From positions 1 to 64,000 of the forward strand of contig CAKOHI010000001.1 of the NCBI GenBank assembly GCA_934085585.1: a stretch of DNA of 64,000 nucleotides, written 5' to 3'. The translations under genes and the position numbers were made by a program. This DNA is from an uncultured Bacilli bacterium. GTDB taxonomy: Bacteria > Bacillota_I > Bacilli_A > RF39 > UBA660. This document shows, in pieces, positions 26,570 through 35,444 of this stretch. Under the pieces are notes generated by a model that saw only the letters and a program-made list of their open reading frames with translations, ran no database searches and had not been told where the DNA came from. How positions within the stretch are numbered: position 1 is the stretch's first letter; every line of letters starts with the position of its first letter.

Positions 26570-28195
26570 TTAGTCATTTTCTTCTTCAAGCATTTCATAA
26601 TGTAATACTATATCTCTATCATAATATGTAATACGCCCACTTGGTAAAAGTAACATTCTATTAATATTTAAATTATCTACAAAATCTAAATTGTGAGAAA
26701 CTACTAGCATTGTTCCTTCATAATTTTTAAATGTATCGGAAATTATTAATTGTGTCATAGGATCCAAATGGTTGGTTGGTTCATCTAAAAGTAATGTATT
26801 TGCACCAGTTAAAGATATTTTGGCTAATGCTACTCGGCTTCTTTCTCCCGGAGATAAAACATCTACTTTTTTAAAAATATCATCTCCAGAAAATAAGAAA
26901 TTACCTAACATTCTTCTGATTTCATAATCTGCAAGGCCAAAGTTAGCAAAATTTTCTAAAATTGTTTTATTTGATTCTAATATTTCATGTTCTTGAGCAT
27001 AATATGCAATATCTGTTTTTTCTGTAATTTCAATATTTCCATCAAGCGGAGTTAGATATCCCATTATTAAACGAAGTAAAGTGGTTTTACCTATACCATT
27101 TTCTCCTACTACTAAAAGTTTTTCTCCACGTGATAAATCAAATGTTAAATTTTCATATAAAAGATTTTCCTCATTATAGCCAAAAGTTAAATTATTGCAT
27201 TTGATTGGGATACTATAGCTTGGTCTATTTATTTTCATATTAAATTTTGTGTATTTGTTCTTTTTTTCAAGTTCAACTTTTTCATTTTCTAACTTTTCAA
27301 GTTTTTTTATCCTGTCTTTAGCAATGTTAGCTTTTTTTTCATTACCACGAATATATTTAGCTATTATATTTTTTAATTTTTCTTCTTCTTTTTGTTGACG
27401 TTCATATAATCTTTTCTTGGCTAAATCTCTCTCATTTTTTATTTTTATATATTTTTCATAGTTTCCATTGTAAATTTCTATGTTATGTTTTATTTTATCC
27501 ACATAAAGTGTTTTTTTGGTTACTTCATTTAGAAAATCAACATCATGTGATATTACCAAAATGATACCATGATAGTTTTTAAGGTAGTCAATAATATAAT
27601 CTTTAGTATCCAAATCTAGATGATTAGTTGGTTCATCAAGTAACATTATTTCTGGATTCGAATATAAAAGTTTTGCAAAAGCTACTTTAGATTTTTGACC
27701 ACCAGAAATGTTTTTTAATTTTAAATCAAGTAGGGCATCATCTATTTTCATGCCACTTATTATTTTAAGAAGATGACTTTCAGCATTATATTCGTCATAG
27801 TATTCTAAAAGGTCACTAACATGATTTATTTTTTTATAATATTTTTTTAATTCATATTCATTTTGAATGTTTGCAATGGTTTCATAAAGATTATTTAATT
27901 CTTCTTTTAGTTTTTTTATTGGTCTACCTTCTAGTAAATATTCAAATACAGTTTCTTCTTCACTACTTGCTTCATCCATAATAACTTGGGGTAAATATCC
28001 AAGACTTATTTTGGTGTTTAATGAAATATTTCCGGAATCTGGTATTAAGTTACCTAATAATATATTAAATAAAGTTGATTTTCCCGCGCCATTAACACCA
28101 ATTATACCTACTTTATCATTGTTATTTATTTGAAATGATACATTATCAAAAATAACTTGAGTTCCAAATGACATACTTAAATTTTCTATTTTCAA
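26570..28195 (-). CDS. ABC-F subfamily ATPase
   Basis: About 541 residues with two ABC domains and no membrane segment. Walker A motifs are G-V-N-G-A-G-K-S-T and G-E-N-G-I-G-K-T-T; signatures are I-S-G-G-Q and L-S-P-G-E-R; Walker B is followed by D-E-P-T-N-H-L-D twice. A charged coiled linker (about 245-310) joins them. ABC-F proteins act on the ribosome in translation rescue or antibiotic protection. Without the linker loop's known sequence signature I cannot assign a resistance role. The TTG at 28195, ten bases after AAGGA, is preferred over GTG 28204. Confidence 0.92.
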   Translation of the reverse strand: MKIENLSMSFGTQVIFDNVSFQINNNDKVGIIGVNGAGKSTLFNILLGNLIPDSGNISLNTKISLGYLPQVIMDEASSEEETVFEYLLEGRPIKKLKEELNNLYETIANIQNEYELKKYYKKINHVSDLLEYYDEYNAESHLLKIISGMKIDDALLDLKLKNISGGQKSKVAFAKLLYSNPEIMLLDEPTNHLDLDTKDYIIDYLKNYHGIILVISHDVDFLNEVTKKTLYVDKIKHNIEIYNGNYEKYIKIKNERDLAKKRLYERQQKEEEKLKNIIAKYIRGNEKKANIAKDRIKKLEKLENEKVELEKKNKYTKFNMKINRPSYSIPIKCNNLTFGYNEENLLYENLTFDLSRGEKLLVVGENGIGKTTLLRLIMGYLTPLDGNIEITEKTDIAYYAQEHEILESNKTILENFANFGLADYEIRRMLGNFLFSGDDIFKKVDVLSPGERSRVALAKISLTGANTLLLDEPTNHLDPMTQLIISDTFKNYEGTMLVVSHNLDFVDNLNINRMLLLPSGRITYYDRDIVLHYEMLEEEND

Positions 28196-28249
28196 ATGTA
28201 CCACTTCCTTTCTTTTGAAATTATAATAAAATATAAGTAATTAGTCAAC

Positions 28250-28278
28250 GAAAAAGTCTGCTAGCACTTTAGCAGACT
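28250..28278 (-). terminator. Intrinsic terminator of the VTC operon
   Basis: Minus-strand AGTCTGCTA pairs with TAGCAGACT, followed by TTTT. The stem contains the TAG stop of the last gene. Confidence 0.9.
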
Positions 28279-28608
28279 AATTAAAAATAGAATTATTCCA
28301 ACAAATAAATATATATTTATTAAATTATTAGTTGTCCCATATATTTCAAGAAATCCTCGCATTAAAGAGTAAATTGTTAAGGTTATTGCCCCAGTTGTAT
28401 ATAAACCCAGATTTAATTTAATTACTTTCCTTGTTTTTAATATTTTTAAAATTATATCAAATATTAAAGGAATTATAAAAGCATAAGTCATAAATATAGA
28501 ATATACATTATGAGAAAAAAGATTATAAATTTGGGCAAATATAAATGTAACTATTATTATAATTAAATATATTTTTTTGTAGTTAGTAACCGATGTATAC
28601 AATATCAC
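28261..28608 (-). CDS. Four-helix membrane protein, unknown function
   Basis: 115 residues, almost wholly hydrophobic, with four predicted transmembrane helices (about 10-28, 35-52, 66-83, 94-112). The start overlaps the NAGPA-like gene by 26 bases, so it is the last gene of the operon that begins with the VTC-domain gene. No family is recognised. Its place suggests an integral-membrane accessory of that system. Confidence 0.7.
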   Translation of the reverse strand: MILYTSVTNYKKIYLIIIIVTFIFAQIYNLFSHNVYSIFMTYAFIIPLIFDIILKILKTRKVIKLNLGLYTTGAITLTIYSLMRGFLEIYGTTNNLINIYLFVGIILFLISLLKC

Positions 28609-29443
28609 TTACCATCCTTTCTGCTATCTTTTTACCATTTGTGGTTGGATTATTAATAACTTTACCATTAAAATACATTGTATTTGATCCACCGCCATCT
28701 AAATTATATAAAGTTTTTACCCCAATAGATTTTGCAAATGTAGCAAGTTGGTAAAGTGATAAGCCTTTATTTTCATTTGTTCTTCCGTCTGATACAATAA
28801 ATATATAATGGTTTTCATCTATTATACCAAGTGCTGTTCGTGGATTACTAGCCATAGATTTACTAACTTCTTTAGTTTCATTTATGTTAATAACTCCATC
28901 AATTAATAGTGCTGGACCAAAAGATAGTACTTGATATGCTCCTTTTTCTTTTAGTTTTTCAAGGCTAACGTTTTTTTCATTTATTATTTCAAATGTACCA
29001 TTTTCATATATTACTAAATCTTCTTGATTAGATTTTGGTTTATCTCGATATATTTCTCCGTTTCTTAAAACATATCCTGATTCTTGAACTCCATAATAAT
29101 CTCCATTTATAGCAAGTATGGCATTATTTGCTGAAGCAATACTAGAAGTTTTACTTGTTACATTTTTTCCATAAGAATTATTAGCAAATGCTGTTTTTAA
29201 ATAATTACTACTAGCATATATATTTGCTACATACATATTTGTATTATATTCTCTGTATGTTGATATATCTATTTTAATGTTTTCATCTTCATAAGAATTA
29301 TCAGTGTATGTACCATTGTAATTTATTGTACTTATATTATCTACTTTTTTATAGACTTTTGTTAATACTAATGTGTCTAAAATAACATAAACTGTAAAAC
29401 TCGTTAACATGATGTAATATATGATTAAAGCTCTTTTTTTCAT
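28583..29443 (-). CDS. Phosphodiester glycosidase family protein (NAGPA domain)
   Basis: 286 residues with an N-terminal membrane anchor (about 5-25). The external domain has the NAGPA/DUF2233 features A-I-N-G-D-Y-Y-G, R-N-G-x-I-Y-R-D, P-R-T-A-L-G-I, F-I-V-S-D-G-R and the C-terminal N-L-D-G-G-G-S-N-T-M-Y. The family hydrolyses sugar phosphodiesters, as in the uncovering enzyme for mannose-6-phosphate; bacterial members act on envelope polymers. Start and stop overlap the neighbours by one and 26 bases, so it is part of a tightly coupled operon with the carbohydrate-binding protein upstream. Confidence 0.9.
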   Translation of the reverse strand: MKKRALIIYYIMLTSFTVYVILDTLVLTKVYKKVDNISTINYNGTYTDNSYEDENIKIDISTYREYNTNMYVANIYASSNYLKTAFANNSYGKNVTSKTSSIASANNAILAINGDYYGVQESGYVLRNGEIYRDKPKSNQEDLVIYENGTFEIINEKNVSLEKLKEKGAYQVLSFGPALLIDGVININETKEVSKSMASNPRTALGIIDENHYIFIVSDGRTNENKGLSLYQLATFAKSIGVKTLYNLDGGGSNTMYFNGKVINNPTTNGKKIAERMVSDIVYIGY

Positions 29444-30993
29444 TATCTTCTTGGTCCACCTTGATTATTAGGTCTACCTGATGGATTACGGCTAGATGTT
29501 TCAGCTGTTGTAGAAATGTTATTAATTGTAATAACTTGTACTGATACGCCATTAATTTTTATTGTGTAAGTTTCTCCATCTTTTAAAGATTTGCTACTAT
29601 AACATAATGATGAAAATGATTTTTTAGCAGTGTAAGAAAAAACTTCCTTATTTGAACTATCAACAATGGAAATTACATCATTTGAATTATATGTATTACT
29701 AAAATTGACTAAAATACCATATTGAGTTGAAGTGTTTGAAATTCCTTGTGCCATACCACTTGAACCAACTGCTACTAATGTACCACCAGATATAATTAAT
29801 TCTTTATCATAATCCAATGCACCATCACCATTACTAGTTGGTCCATCGACATATACCGAACCTCCATAAATATAAATACTTCCATTTGCATCTAATCCGT
29901 CACCGGAAGCATTAACACTTATATCTCCGCCATTTATTGTTAATGTTGCTGTTGTATTTGTTTTCCCAGTGGCATTTATTCCATCATCACTTGCAAATAT
30001 GTTGATAACTCCATTGTTAATAACTATATTTTGAGCTTCTAAACCTTCGTAAGATTTGTTAATAACTATATTACCATCTTCAATTATAAGTTCATTATCA
30101 GCGTGAATACCGTCATCTTTCGGATATATTTCAAAATTTCCATTATTTATTTTTATATTATTATTTGAATGAATTGCATCATCTGTTGTATTTATATTAA
30201 ATTTGCCTCCGTTTATTAAAATAAGATTAGATGATTTTATTCCTTTGGCACTATCACTTTCATTTGTACTTGTCGTTGTTATATTAAATGTACCTCCATC
30301 AATTTTAACATAACCTTTTGTAGTATCAGTTTCATTTGTGGATTTTATCGCATCACATACACTAGTAATTGTAATATTTCCATCTTTTATATATACAGAG
30401 TCTTTTCCACGTATACCATCATCTTTTGCATTAATTATATATGTTCCACTATTAATGAGAAGATCATCTTTAGAAACAAGTGAATCACCTTTATTACCAT
30501 TTAATATTAATGTTCCAGTTCCTTCTAAAACTAAATCATCTTTACTAAAAATAGCTCCTTCAATTCCGTCATCAAATCCAGTATAAGTACTTGAATCACT
30601 TAAAGTATTGGTTGTACCTTCCATTGTACTTATTATCACATTATCAGCATTTTTAACATATATTGCTGGACCATTATCACTAGTTATGGTTACACTATTT
30701 AATATAAGTTTGACATTTGCATTTGTATTAATTGTAATATTTCCAGTTAAGGTTCCGTTTAAAGTATAAACTCCAGGATTTGTAATTGTTAAAGATTCAC
30801 TTAATTCAATATTTTTTTCTTCATAATTATCCCAGTTTATATCATCACTCGAAGTATCAATGTTTATACTAGTTTCTATATCAATTATATTACTATTTTT
30901 ATTTTTGTAGAAATAATATAATAAAATACCTAGGATAATAACTAAAACTATTGGTATAACTATCCACAATTTCTTTTTATAGGTCACATCCAT
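29443..30993 (-). CDS. Carbohydrate-binding beta-helix protein (DUF4353-like)
   Basis: 516 residues. One membrane helix (about 8-27), then an external region (about 60-430) of repeating beta-helix turns built on D-D-G-I/A-x-x-x, as in T-D-D-A-I-H-S-N-N-N-I and P-K-D-D-G-I-H-A-D. The G-D-G-L-D-A-N-G-S-I-Y-I-Y-G-G and D-K-E-L-I-I-S-G-G-T motifs are typical of the carbohydrate-binding domain found beside VTC and CotH proteins. The tail is Pro/Gly/Arg-rich (R-P-N-N-Q-G-G-P-R-R). It lies between the DUF4956 and NAGPA genes in one operon. Confidence 0.88.
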   Translation of the reverse strand: MDVTYKKKLWIVIPIVLVIILGILLYYFYKNKNSNIIDIETSINIDTSSDDINWDNYEEKNIELSESLTITNPGVYTLNGTLTGNITINTNANVKLILNSVTITSDNGPAIYVKNADNVIISTMEGTTNTLSDSSTYTGFDDGIEGAIFSKDDLVLEGTGTLILNGNKGDSLVSKDDLLINSGTYIINAKDDGIRGKDSVYIKDGNITITSVCDAIKSTNETDTTKGYVKIDGGTFNITTTSTNESDSAKGIKSSNLILINGGKFNINTTDDAIHSNNNIKINNGNFEIYPKDDGIHADNELIIEDGNIVINKSYEGLEAQNIVINNGVINIFASDDGINATGKTNTTATLTINGGDISVNASGDGLDANGSIYIYGGSVYVDGPTSNGDGALDYDKELIISGGTLVAVGSSGMAQGISNTSTQYGILVNFSNTYNSNDVISIVDSSNKEVFSYTAKKSFSSLCYSSKSLKDGETYTIKINGVSVQVITINNISTTAETSSRNPSGRPNNQGGPRR

Positions 30994-31651
30994 CTTCTTC
31001 TCTTTCTAGAACAATTTTTAAATTGCCATTTCTTGTTCTTAATTTATCTATAAATTCTTTTTCAGATATTTCTTTTTTAATATTTACCTTATAACTTAAT
31101 TCAAACATACTTCCCATGTTAGTTGTTTTAGTTTTTTCTAATATAGCCTTATTTGTACATTCATTAAATATATCTTCAAAAACATTATCGTACTCTAAAT
31201 TTTCTGGTATTAATATTTTTAATTTTTTTTCTCCTTTTTCTTTTTCAAAAATATTAACTTTATTTAATAACAATAATAGTAAACATCCAATAACAGTTAA
31301 AATAATTGCAAACCATATTTGACCCATGCCACAAGATAAACCTACAGCCATAGCAAAGAACACTATTAATATTTCTTTTGATGTACCTGGTATACTTCTA
31401 AATCTTACTAAACTAAATGCTCCCATTATGGCTACAGATGTGCCTAAATTGCCATTTACCATTAACATTACTGCTTCCACTAATATTGGTAAAAGTGATA
31501 CAGTTATTAAAAAATTCTTGCTATATCTAGATGTTTTTTTATGTGTTAAAGCTATAATAAAACCTAATATTATAGCTATGATCATACTAATTAATACTTC
31601 AGTTAAACCAATAGAACTGGAAGCACTTGATCCAAAAATACTGTTAAGCAT
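30977..31651 (-). CDS. DUF4956 membrane protein
   Basis: 224 residues. The N-terminal half holds about four membrane helices with S-I-G-L-T-E-V-L-I-S and F-S-L-V-R-F-R-S-I-P-G-T-S-K-E-I, the DUF4956 signature. The cytoplasmic C-terminal half is an alpha/beta domain ending in R-N-G-N-L-K-I-V-L-E-R-E. DUF4956 proteins almost always sit next to VTC-type genes and are thought to be membrane partners. The gene overlaps its neighbours by 17 and 8 bases. Confidence 0.92.
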   Translation of the reverse strand: MLNSIFGSSASSSIGLTEVLISMIIAIILGFIIALTHKKTSRYSKNFLITVSLLPILVEAVMLMVNGNLGTSVAIMGAFSLVRFRSIPGTSKEILIVFFAMAVGLSCGMGQIWFAIILTVIGCLLLLLLNKVNIFEKEKGEKKLKILIPENLEYDNVFEDIFNECTNKAILEKTKTTNMGSMFELSYKVNIKKEISEKEFIDKLRTRNGNLKIVLEREEDGCDL

Positions 31652-32336
31652 TTTTCACCATCTCCTTCATTTCACGCTCATATATTTTTCCGTATTTTGA
31701 AAAACTAGTTGGGTATATCTCTAGTTTTGATAAACTTCTTGCAAGCCATAACGGTAAAGCCCCGATAGTTTTAATTTCCATTATGTAGTAATCTTCATTA
31801 AAGTATTTCTTCATTTTTATTTCTTTAAAATTTAAATCATTTCTTCGGCTTCTTAAATTACTATCAAACGTTATTCTTAAATTGCTATCTTCTTTACCTT
31901 TATAACTTTCTCTGTCATAAGCAATATATATTGCCTTTTGTAAATTATAAAATTTGTAATAATATATTATTTCTTTTAATATTTTATTATCTGTTTCTTT
32001 ATTATTTTCTAAATAGTCATCTATTTCATTTAATTTTACCTTTATTCTTCTTTTACCTACCACTCCTTTATATTTTGTTTTCATTTCTAGAAATACATAA
32101 TCATTATATTTTGGTATACCATAACTTCTTATTCTAAATTTATCCTTATATATTGGCTTTTCTAATGAATTAATTATTAAATCATTATTTTTGGTGTCAA
32201 AGTAAATATTATGTATTTCACTTTTAAAATACTCATCTTCTTTAATATAACTATTTATTATTTTTAATAATTTTTCTTTATCTTCCTTTGTTATTACATA
32301 TTTTTCTTCCACTCTTTGAAAGTTATTTATGTACAT
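31644..32336 (-). CDS. VTC-domain protein (polyphosphate polymerase-like)
   Basis: 230 residues spanning one VTC catalytic domain of the triphosphate-tunnel type: R-V-E-E-K-Y-V-I near the start, I-Y-F-D-T, K-F-R-I-R-S-Y-G, E-M-K-T-K-Y-K-G-V-V-x-K-R-R, and a late I-M-E-I-K. These basic and acidic residues line the tunnel in yeast Vtc4, which makes polyphosphate from ATP. Bacterial VTC-DUF4956 pairs are proposed to act likewise; the product is unproven. AAAGGAGG gives a strong start. It is the first gene of the operon and has the direct-repeat site upstream. Confidence 0.92.
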   Translation of the reverse strand: MYINNFQRVEEKYVITKEDKEKLLKIINSYIKEDEYFKSEIHNIYFDTKNNDLIINSLEKPIYKDKFRIRSYGIPKYNDYVFLEMKTKYKGVVGKRRIKVKLNEIDDYLENNKETDNKILKEIIYYYKFYNLQKAIYIAYDRESYKGKEDSNLRITFDSNLRSRRNDLNFKEIKMKKYFNEDYYIMEIKTIGALPLWLARSLSKLEIYPTSFSKYGKIYEREMKEMVKNA

Positions 32337-32369
32337 GAATTCCTCCTTTCATGGTTTCATTGTATGTTA

Positions 32370-32391
32370 TAAAAATTAAATGAAAGTTAAA
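32370..32391 (-). promoter_or_regulatory. Direct repeat shared with the two-component promoter
   Basis: The minus strand reads TTAACTTTCATTTAATTTT, 17 of 19 bases identical to the site at 23607. It is followed at the same distance by a -10-like TATAACATACAAT. TTAACT-N5-TTAATT is a good match to Pho-box geometry (TTAACA with five-base spacers). Confidence 0.6.
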
Positions 32392-32413
32392 TATCTGATT
32401 AAATAATAATACA

Positions 32414-32448
32414 TTAAAAAAGATAATATTTTTAAAAACATTATCTTT
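32414..32448 (-). terminator. Intrinsic terminator after the acyltransferase gene
   Basis: Minus-strand AAAGATAAT pairs with ATTATCTTT, followed by a T tract, 80 bases past the stop. Confidence 0.75.
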
Positions 32449-32527
32449 CAAATCGTAAAACATAACTTCAAAATTAATTGCTATTATTAGTAACATAATA
32501 TTTCATAATTCGATATGTGTTTTATTA

Positions 32528-34735
32528 TTATTTTAAATTTTTTTCTAATATTTTATTTAAAGCTTCGTTTCCTTTTTCTGTTAAATGAATACCATCTGCC
32601 ATAACATAATCTTTATTTTTTTGTATTTTTCCGTAAAAATTAATTATAGTAACATTATCATAATTTCCTAAACTATCTAATGGTTTTCCACTTGATAATA
32701 TATATATTTTGCTATCTTTACATAACTCTATTAATTCTTGATATTCTTTTGTAGAAATAACTGTTGAATTATCGAATGCAAGCACTATTTCATTTGATAA
32801 AGTATTTTCTTTTAATGATTTTTCTATACTTTCTTTTAAATCTTTGTAACTAAAATCTTTATTTACTACAAATCTAGCATCACTAAAGTTAGTTTGTAAT
32901 TTTTCAAAATCATAGAATAATATATCATTTCCATAAAAAGTCATTTTCTTCTTTAATTCTTCTTGATGCTCTCTAATCAACTCTTCTTTTTTTATTTTAA
33001 ATTGATCTTTATAAACATCTAAAATTGCATTATATACAATATTCGTATATTCTTTTCTTCCAGTTGGTGGTAAATGTATTCCATCAGCATAGAACCAATC
33101 ACTGTGTCCTTTTGATAAACTATACCAATCAATTACATGTAAATTGCTATACTTTTCTGATAGTTCATTTATGGAATCATTAACATAAGTATAATTTGTT
33201 GTATTTATCCAAAATACTGTTCGATCTGTTAATAAATCCATTATTTTTTCTTTACAATTATTTTTACAATCTCCATTTGTACCAAGATGGATTACTACAG
33301 GATCTCCAAGTTTTTTGGAATTTTTTAATTCTTCTATTAATGTGTATCCTACATATGTTGATCTTGATTCTTTTGAATCAAAATAACTATTTGGAAATGC
33401 TTTTTTCAAATTATTCATTGCTCCGAGCATTACTGAATCTCCGATAAAAGTTACAGGCAATTCTGATGTCATTTGTTCATAATTGCTAGAATCTTCTAAT
33501 TTTTCTAGTTCTTTTGTCCAATCTTCTTCCTCTTTTTGTTCTAGAATTTTATATTCAGCTTGCTTTTCTAACATTATTTTTTCATTTTCTGCTAATTCAA
33601 GTTCTAATTTTTTCATTTCTTTTTCATGAGATTTGGTAGTAATATATTTAAAGCCTCCGAATAAAGATAAAATTACAACTGCAATTAATAATATTTTTCT
33701 TATTTTTTTCATATTTTCCCTCTTATTTACTATAAAATGTATTATGTATGAAATAATTACCACTATAATTATTATTAATGGAGTTTTAAAATAATGATTA
33801 ATATTTATATATTGAAATAAAAATATAACTGGATATTGTACTAAATATATTTCATAACTAATACTTGATATACTTTTTATAATTTTATCAAATCTATTTA
33901 ATGGTTTATTATTTACTGTTGCATAATCAATTAATCGACATGATATTAATGTTACTAAAATCATGCTTAATACAAAGAATTTGGACGTTGATTTTACAAA
34001 AATAAATAAAATGATCATTATTATTAAATATAATACATATATTATGTGACGTAATGGTTTTTTCTTTACTTTTTCTGGCACTAATGGTTTGTAATATGAA
34101 TGAATAAATCCTAGTGATAAGCCAAATAGTATGGAGTAAACTCTAGCAAAAGTGTTATAATACGCATTCATTAAATTTGCACTTAGACTACATTTATAAA
34201 AGTAAGCAGTTCCAATAATTGCCAAAAATAAAGATATGGCACAAGGAAAAGCTTTGTTTACTTTGTCACCAAGTTTTTTTAATCCTTTAAAAATAAAAGG
34301 AAATACAATATCAAATTGTAATAAAATTGCTATATACCATAAGTGCATAAATGGAGAATCAACATGTCTTGCAAAATAATCTAAATTTGCACTGATTTGC
34401 CAAAAATTATTATACCCAAGTAATATTGACGTTGTTTCATTTTTTAAACTTAACCAATATATATTATTAAACATTGAAACCACAGCAATTGATATAAAAA
34501 CTACTATAAGTAAAGGGACATAAAGTTTTAAAAATCTATTTTTATAGTATTCTTTATACGAAAAATTTTTCTTTTTAAAACTAGATATACAAGATAAATA
34601 GCCACTTAAAACAAAAAAGGTACAAACAGCTAAATATCCGCCCTTTAGTATTCCTATATGATATAATAATACTGCTATACAGCATATAACTCTTATTAAA
34701 TCTAACTCTTTATAATATTGTTTTTTTACTTTCAT
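32528..34735 (-). CDS. OatA-like membrane acyltransferase with two SGNH domains
   Basis: About 735 residues. An acyltransferase-3 membrane domain with about ten helices (residues 1-370) opens with E-L-D-L-I-R-V-I-C-C and L-L-Y-H-I-G. A coiled Glu/Lys linker (about 375-420) leads to an SGNH domain with F-I-G-D-S-V-M-L-G, H-L-G-T-N-G-D and the catalytic pair A-D-G-I-H-L. A second SGNH-like copy (about 590-735) keeps A-D-G-I-H-L but has G-N-D in place of G-D-S. OatA-type enzymes O-acetylate peptidoglycan MurNAc, giving lysozyme resistance. Start 34735 is the signal-proximal ATG. Confidence 0.9.
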   Translation of the reverse strand: MKVKKQYYKELDLIRVICCIAVLLYHIGILKGGYLAVCTFFVLSGYLSCISSFKKKNFSYKEYYKNRFLKLYVPLLIVVFISIAVVSMFNNIYWLSLKNETTSILLGYNNFWQISANLDYFARHVDSPFMHLWYIAILLQFDIVFPFIFKGLKKLGDKVNKAFPCAISLFLAIIGTAYFYKCSLSANLMNAYYNTFARVYSILFGLSLGFIHSYYKPLVPEKVKKKPLRHIIYVLYLIIMIILFIFVKSTSKFFVLSMILVTLISCRLIDYATVNNKPLNRFDKIIKSISSISYEIYLVQYPVIFLFQYININHYFKTPLIIIIVVIISYIIHFIVNKRENMKKIRKILLIAVVILSLFGGFKYITTKSHEKEMKKLELELAENEKIMLEKQAEYKILEQKEEEDWTKELEKLEDSSNYEQMTSELPVTFIGDSVMLGAMNNLKKAFPNSYFDSKESRSTYVGYTLIEELKNSKKLGDPVVIHLGTNGDCKNNCKEKIMDLLTDRTVFWINTTNYTYVNDSINELSEKYSNLHVIDWYSLSKGHSDWFYADGIHLPPTGRKEYTNIVYNAILDVYKDQFKIKKEELIREHQEELKKKMTFYGNDILFYDFEKLQTNFSDARFVVNKDFSYKDLKESIEKSLKENTLSNEIVLAFDNSTVISTKEYQELIELCKDSKIYILSSGKPLDSLGNYDNVTIINFYGKIQKNKDYVMADGIHLTEKGNEALNKILEKNLK

Positions 34736-34835
34736 TATAACACCCCGACACAAATCTATTTTTAACGTATTCATTATATCACGGAAACTCTTATTTAATA
34801 AAGATTTTTAATGGCATTTGACATTAGTTTATTAA

Positions 34836-35342
34836 TTATTTTTCTCTTTTTAAAATTTGATTCTTTTCTTCAAAAATATGATTTAAGCAAACGTTTTCAT
34901 TTTTATAAATTGAAGACAAATTTATTAATGTCATTTTTGCCTCTCCGACACTTGATACCACTATATCTAGAGGTTTTAATTTTGCAAGTAGAACTGGATT
35001 TTCTACTTCATTTTTATAAAAAACCCATCCATCTTCTGGCTTCATTTCTAAAAGATCTTTATAGTCTAGCCCTTCTGAATAACTCACTAACATTTTAGAA
35101 TCATCAATTTCTTTAAGTGTTGATGTTGATCCAATAAAAATCCTAAACCATGAGCAAGCATTATTTGTGTTTAAATCAACAATTAAAGTATCCAATTCTA
35201 AAAGATTTGATGGTAATTCTATCTCACTTAAATCTTGTTCTAGATTTACAACTAATGGGCTATTTTCTTTTGTTTTTACAGAGTCAAACCCTAAACTATA
35301 TTTATTAATTACTATTACTTTATATTTTTCATTATTTTTCAT
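34836..35342 (-). CDS. Hypothetical protein, no recognised family
   Basis: 168 residues, no signal peptide or membrane helix. It looks beta-rich with a block L-D-T-L-I-V-D-L-N-T-N-N-A-C-S-W-F and a C-terminal helix. The ATG follows GGGAGGAAAAGGAT, a strong site. It lies next to the collagen-like pseudogene and could be a spore-surface or glycan-related protein, but that rests only on position. Confidence 0.65.
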   Translation of the reverse strand: MKNNEKYKVIVINKYSLGFDSVKTKENSPLVVNLEQDLSEIELPSNLLELDTLIVDLNTNNACSWFRIFIGSTSTLKEIDDSKMLVSYSEGLDYKDLLEMKPEDGWVFYKNEVENPVLLAKLKPLDIVVSSVGEAKMTLINLSSIYKNENVCLNHIFEEKNQILKREK

Positions 35343-35420
35343 ATCCTTTTCCTCCCTGTTATTAATTCTATTTTTAAATACATATTTTATTTTACATAAA
35401 TATTATAGTTTAGTCAATGA

Positions 35421-35444
35421 AAATAGACTTTTTTTGGTCTATTT
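35421..35444 (-). terminator. Intrinsic terminator after the collagen-like pseudogene
   Basis: Minus-strand AAATAGAC pairs with GTCTATTT across an eight-base A-rich loop, overlapping the gene end. Confidence 0.65.

Noticed and set aside
34811..35098. 95-codon plus-strand ORF
   Set aside because: It overlaps a minus-strand gene with a strong ribosome site and reads as Leu/Phe-rich shadow sequence.
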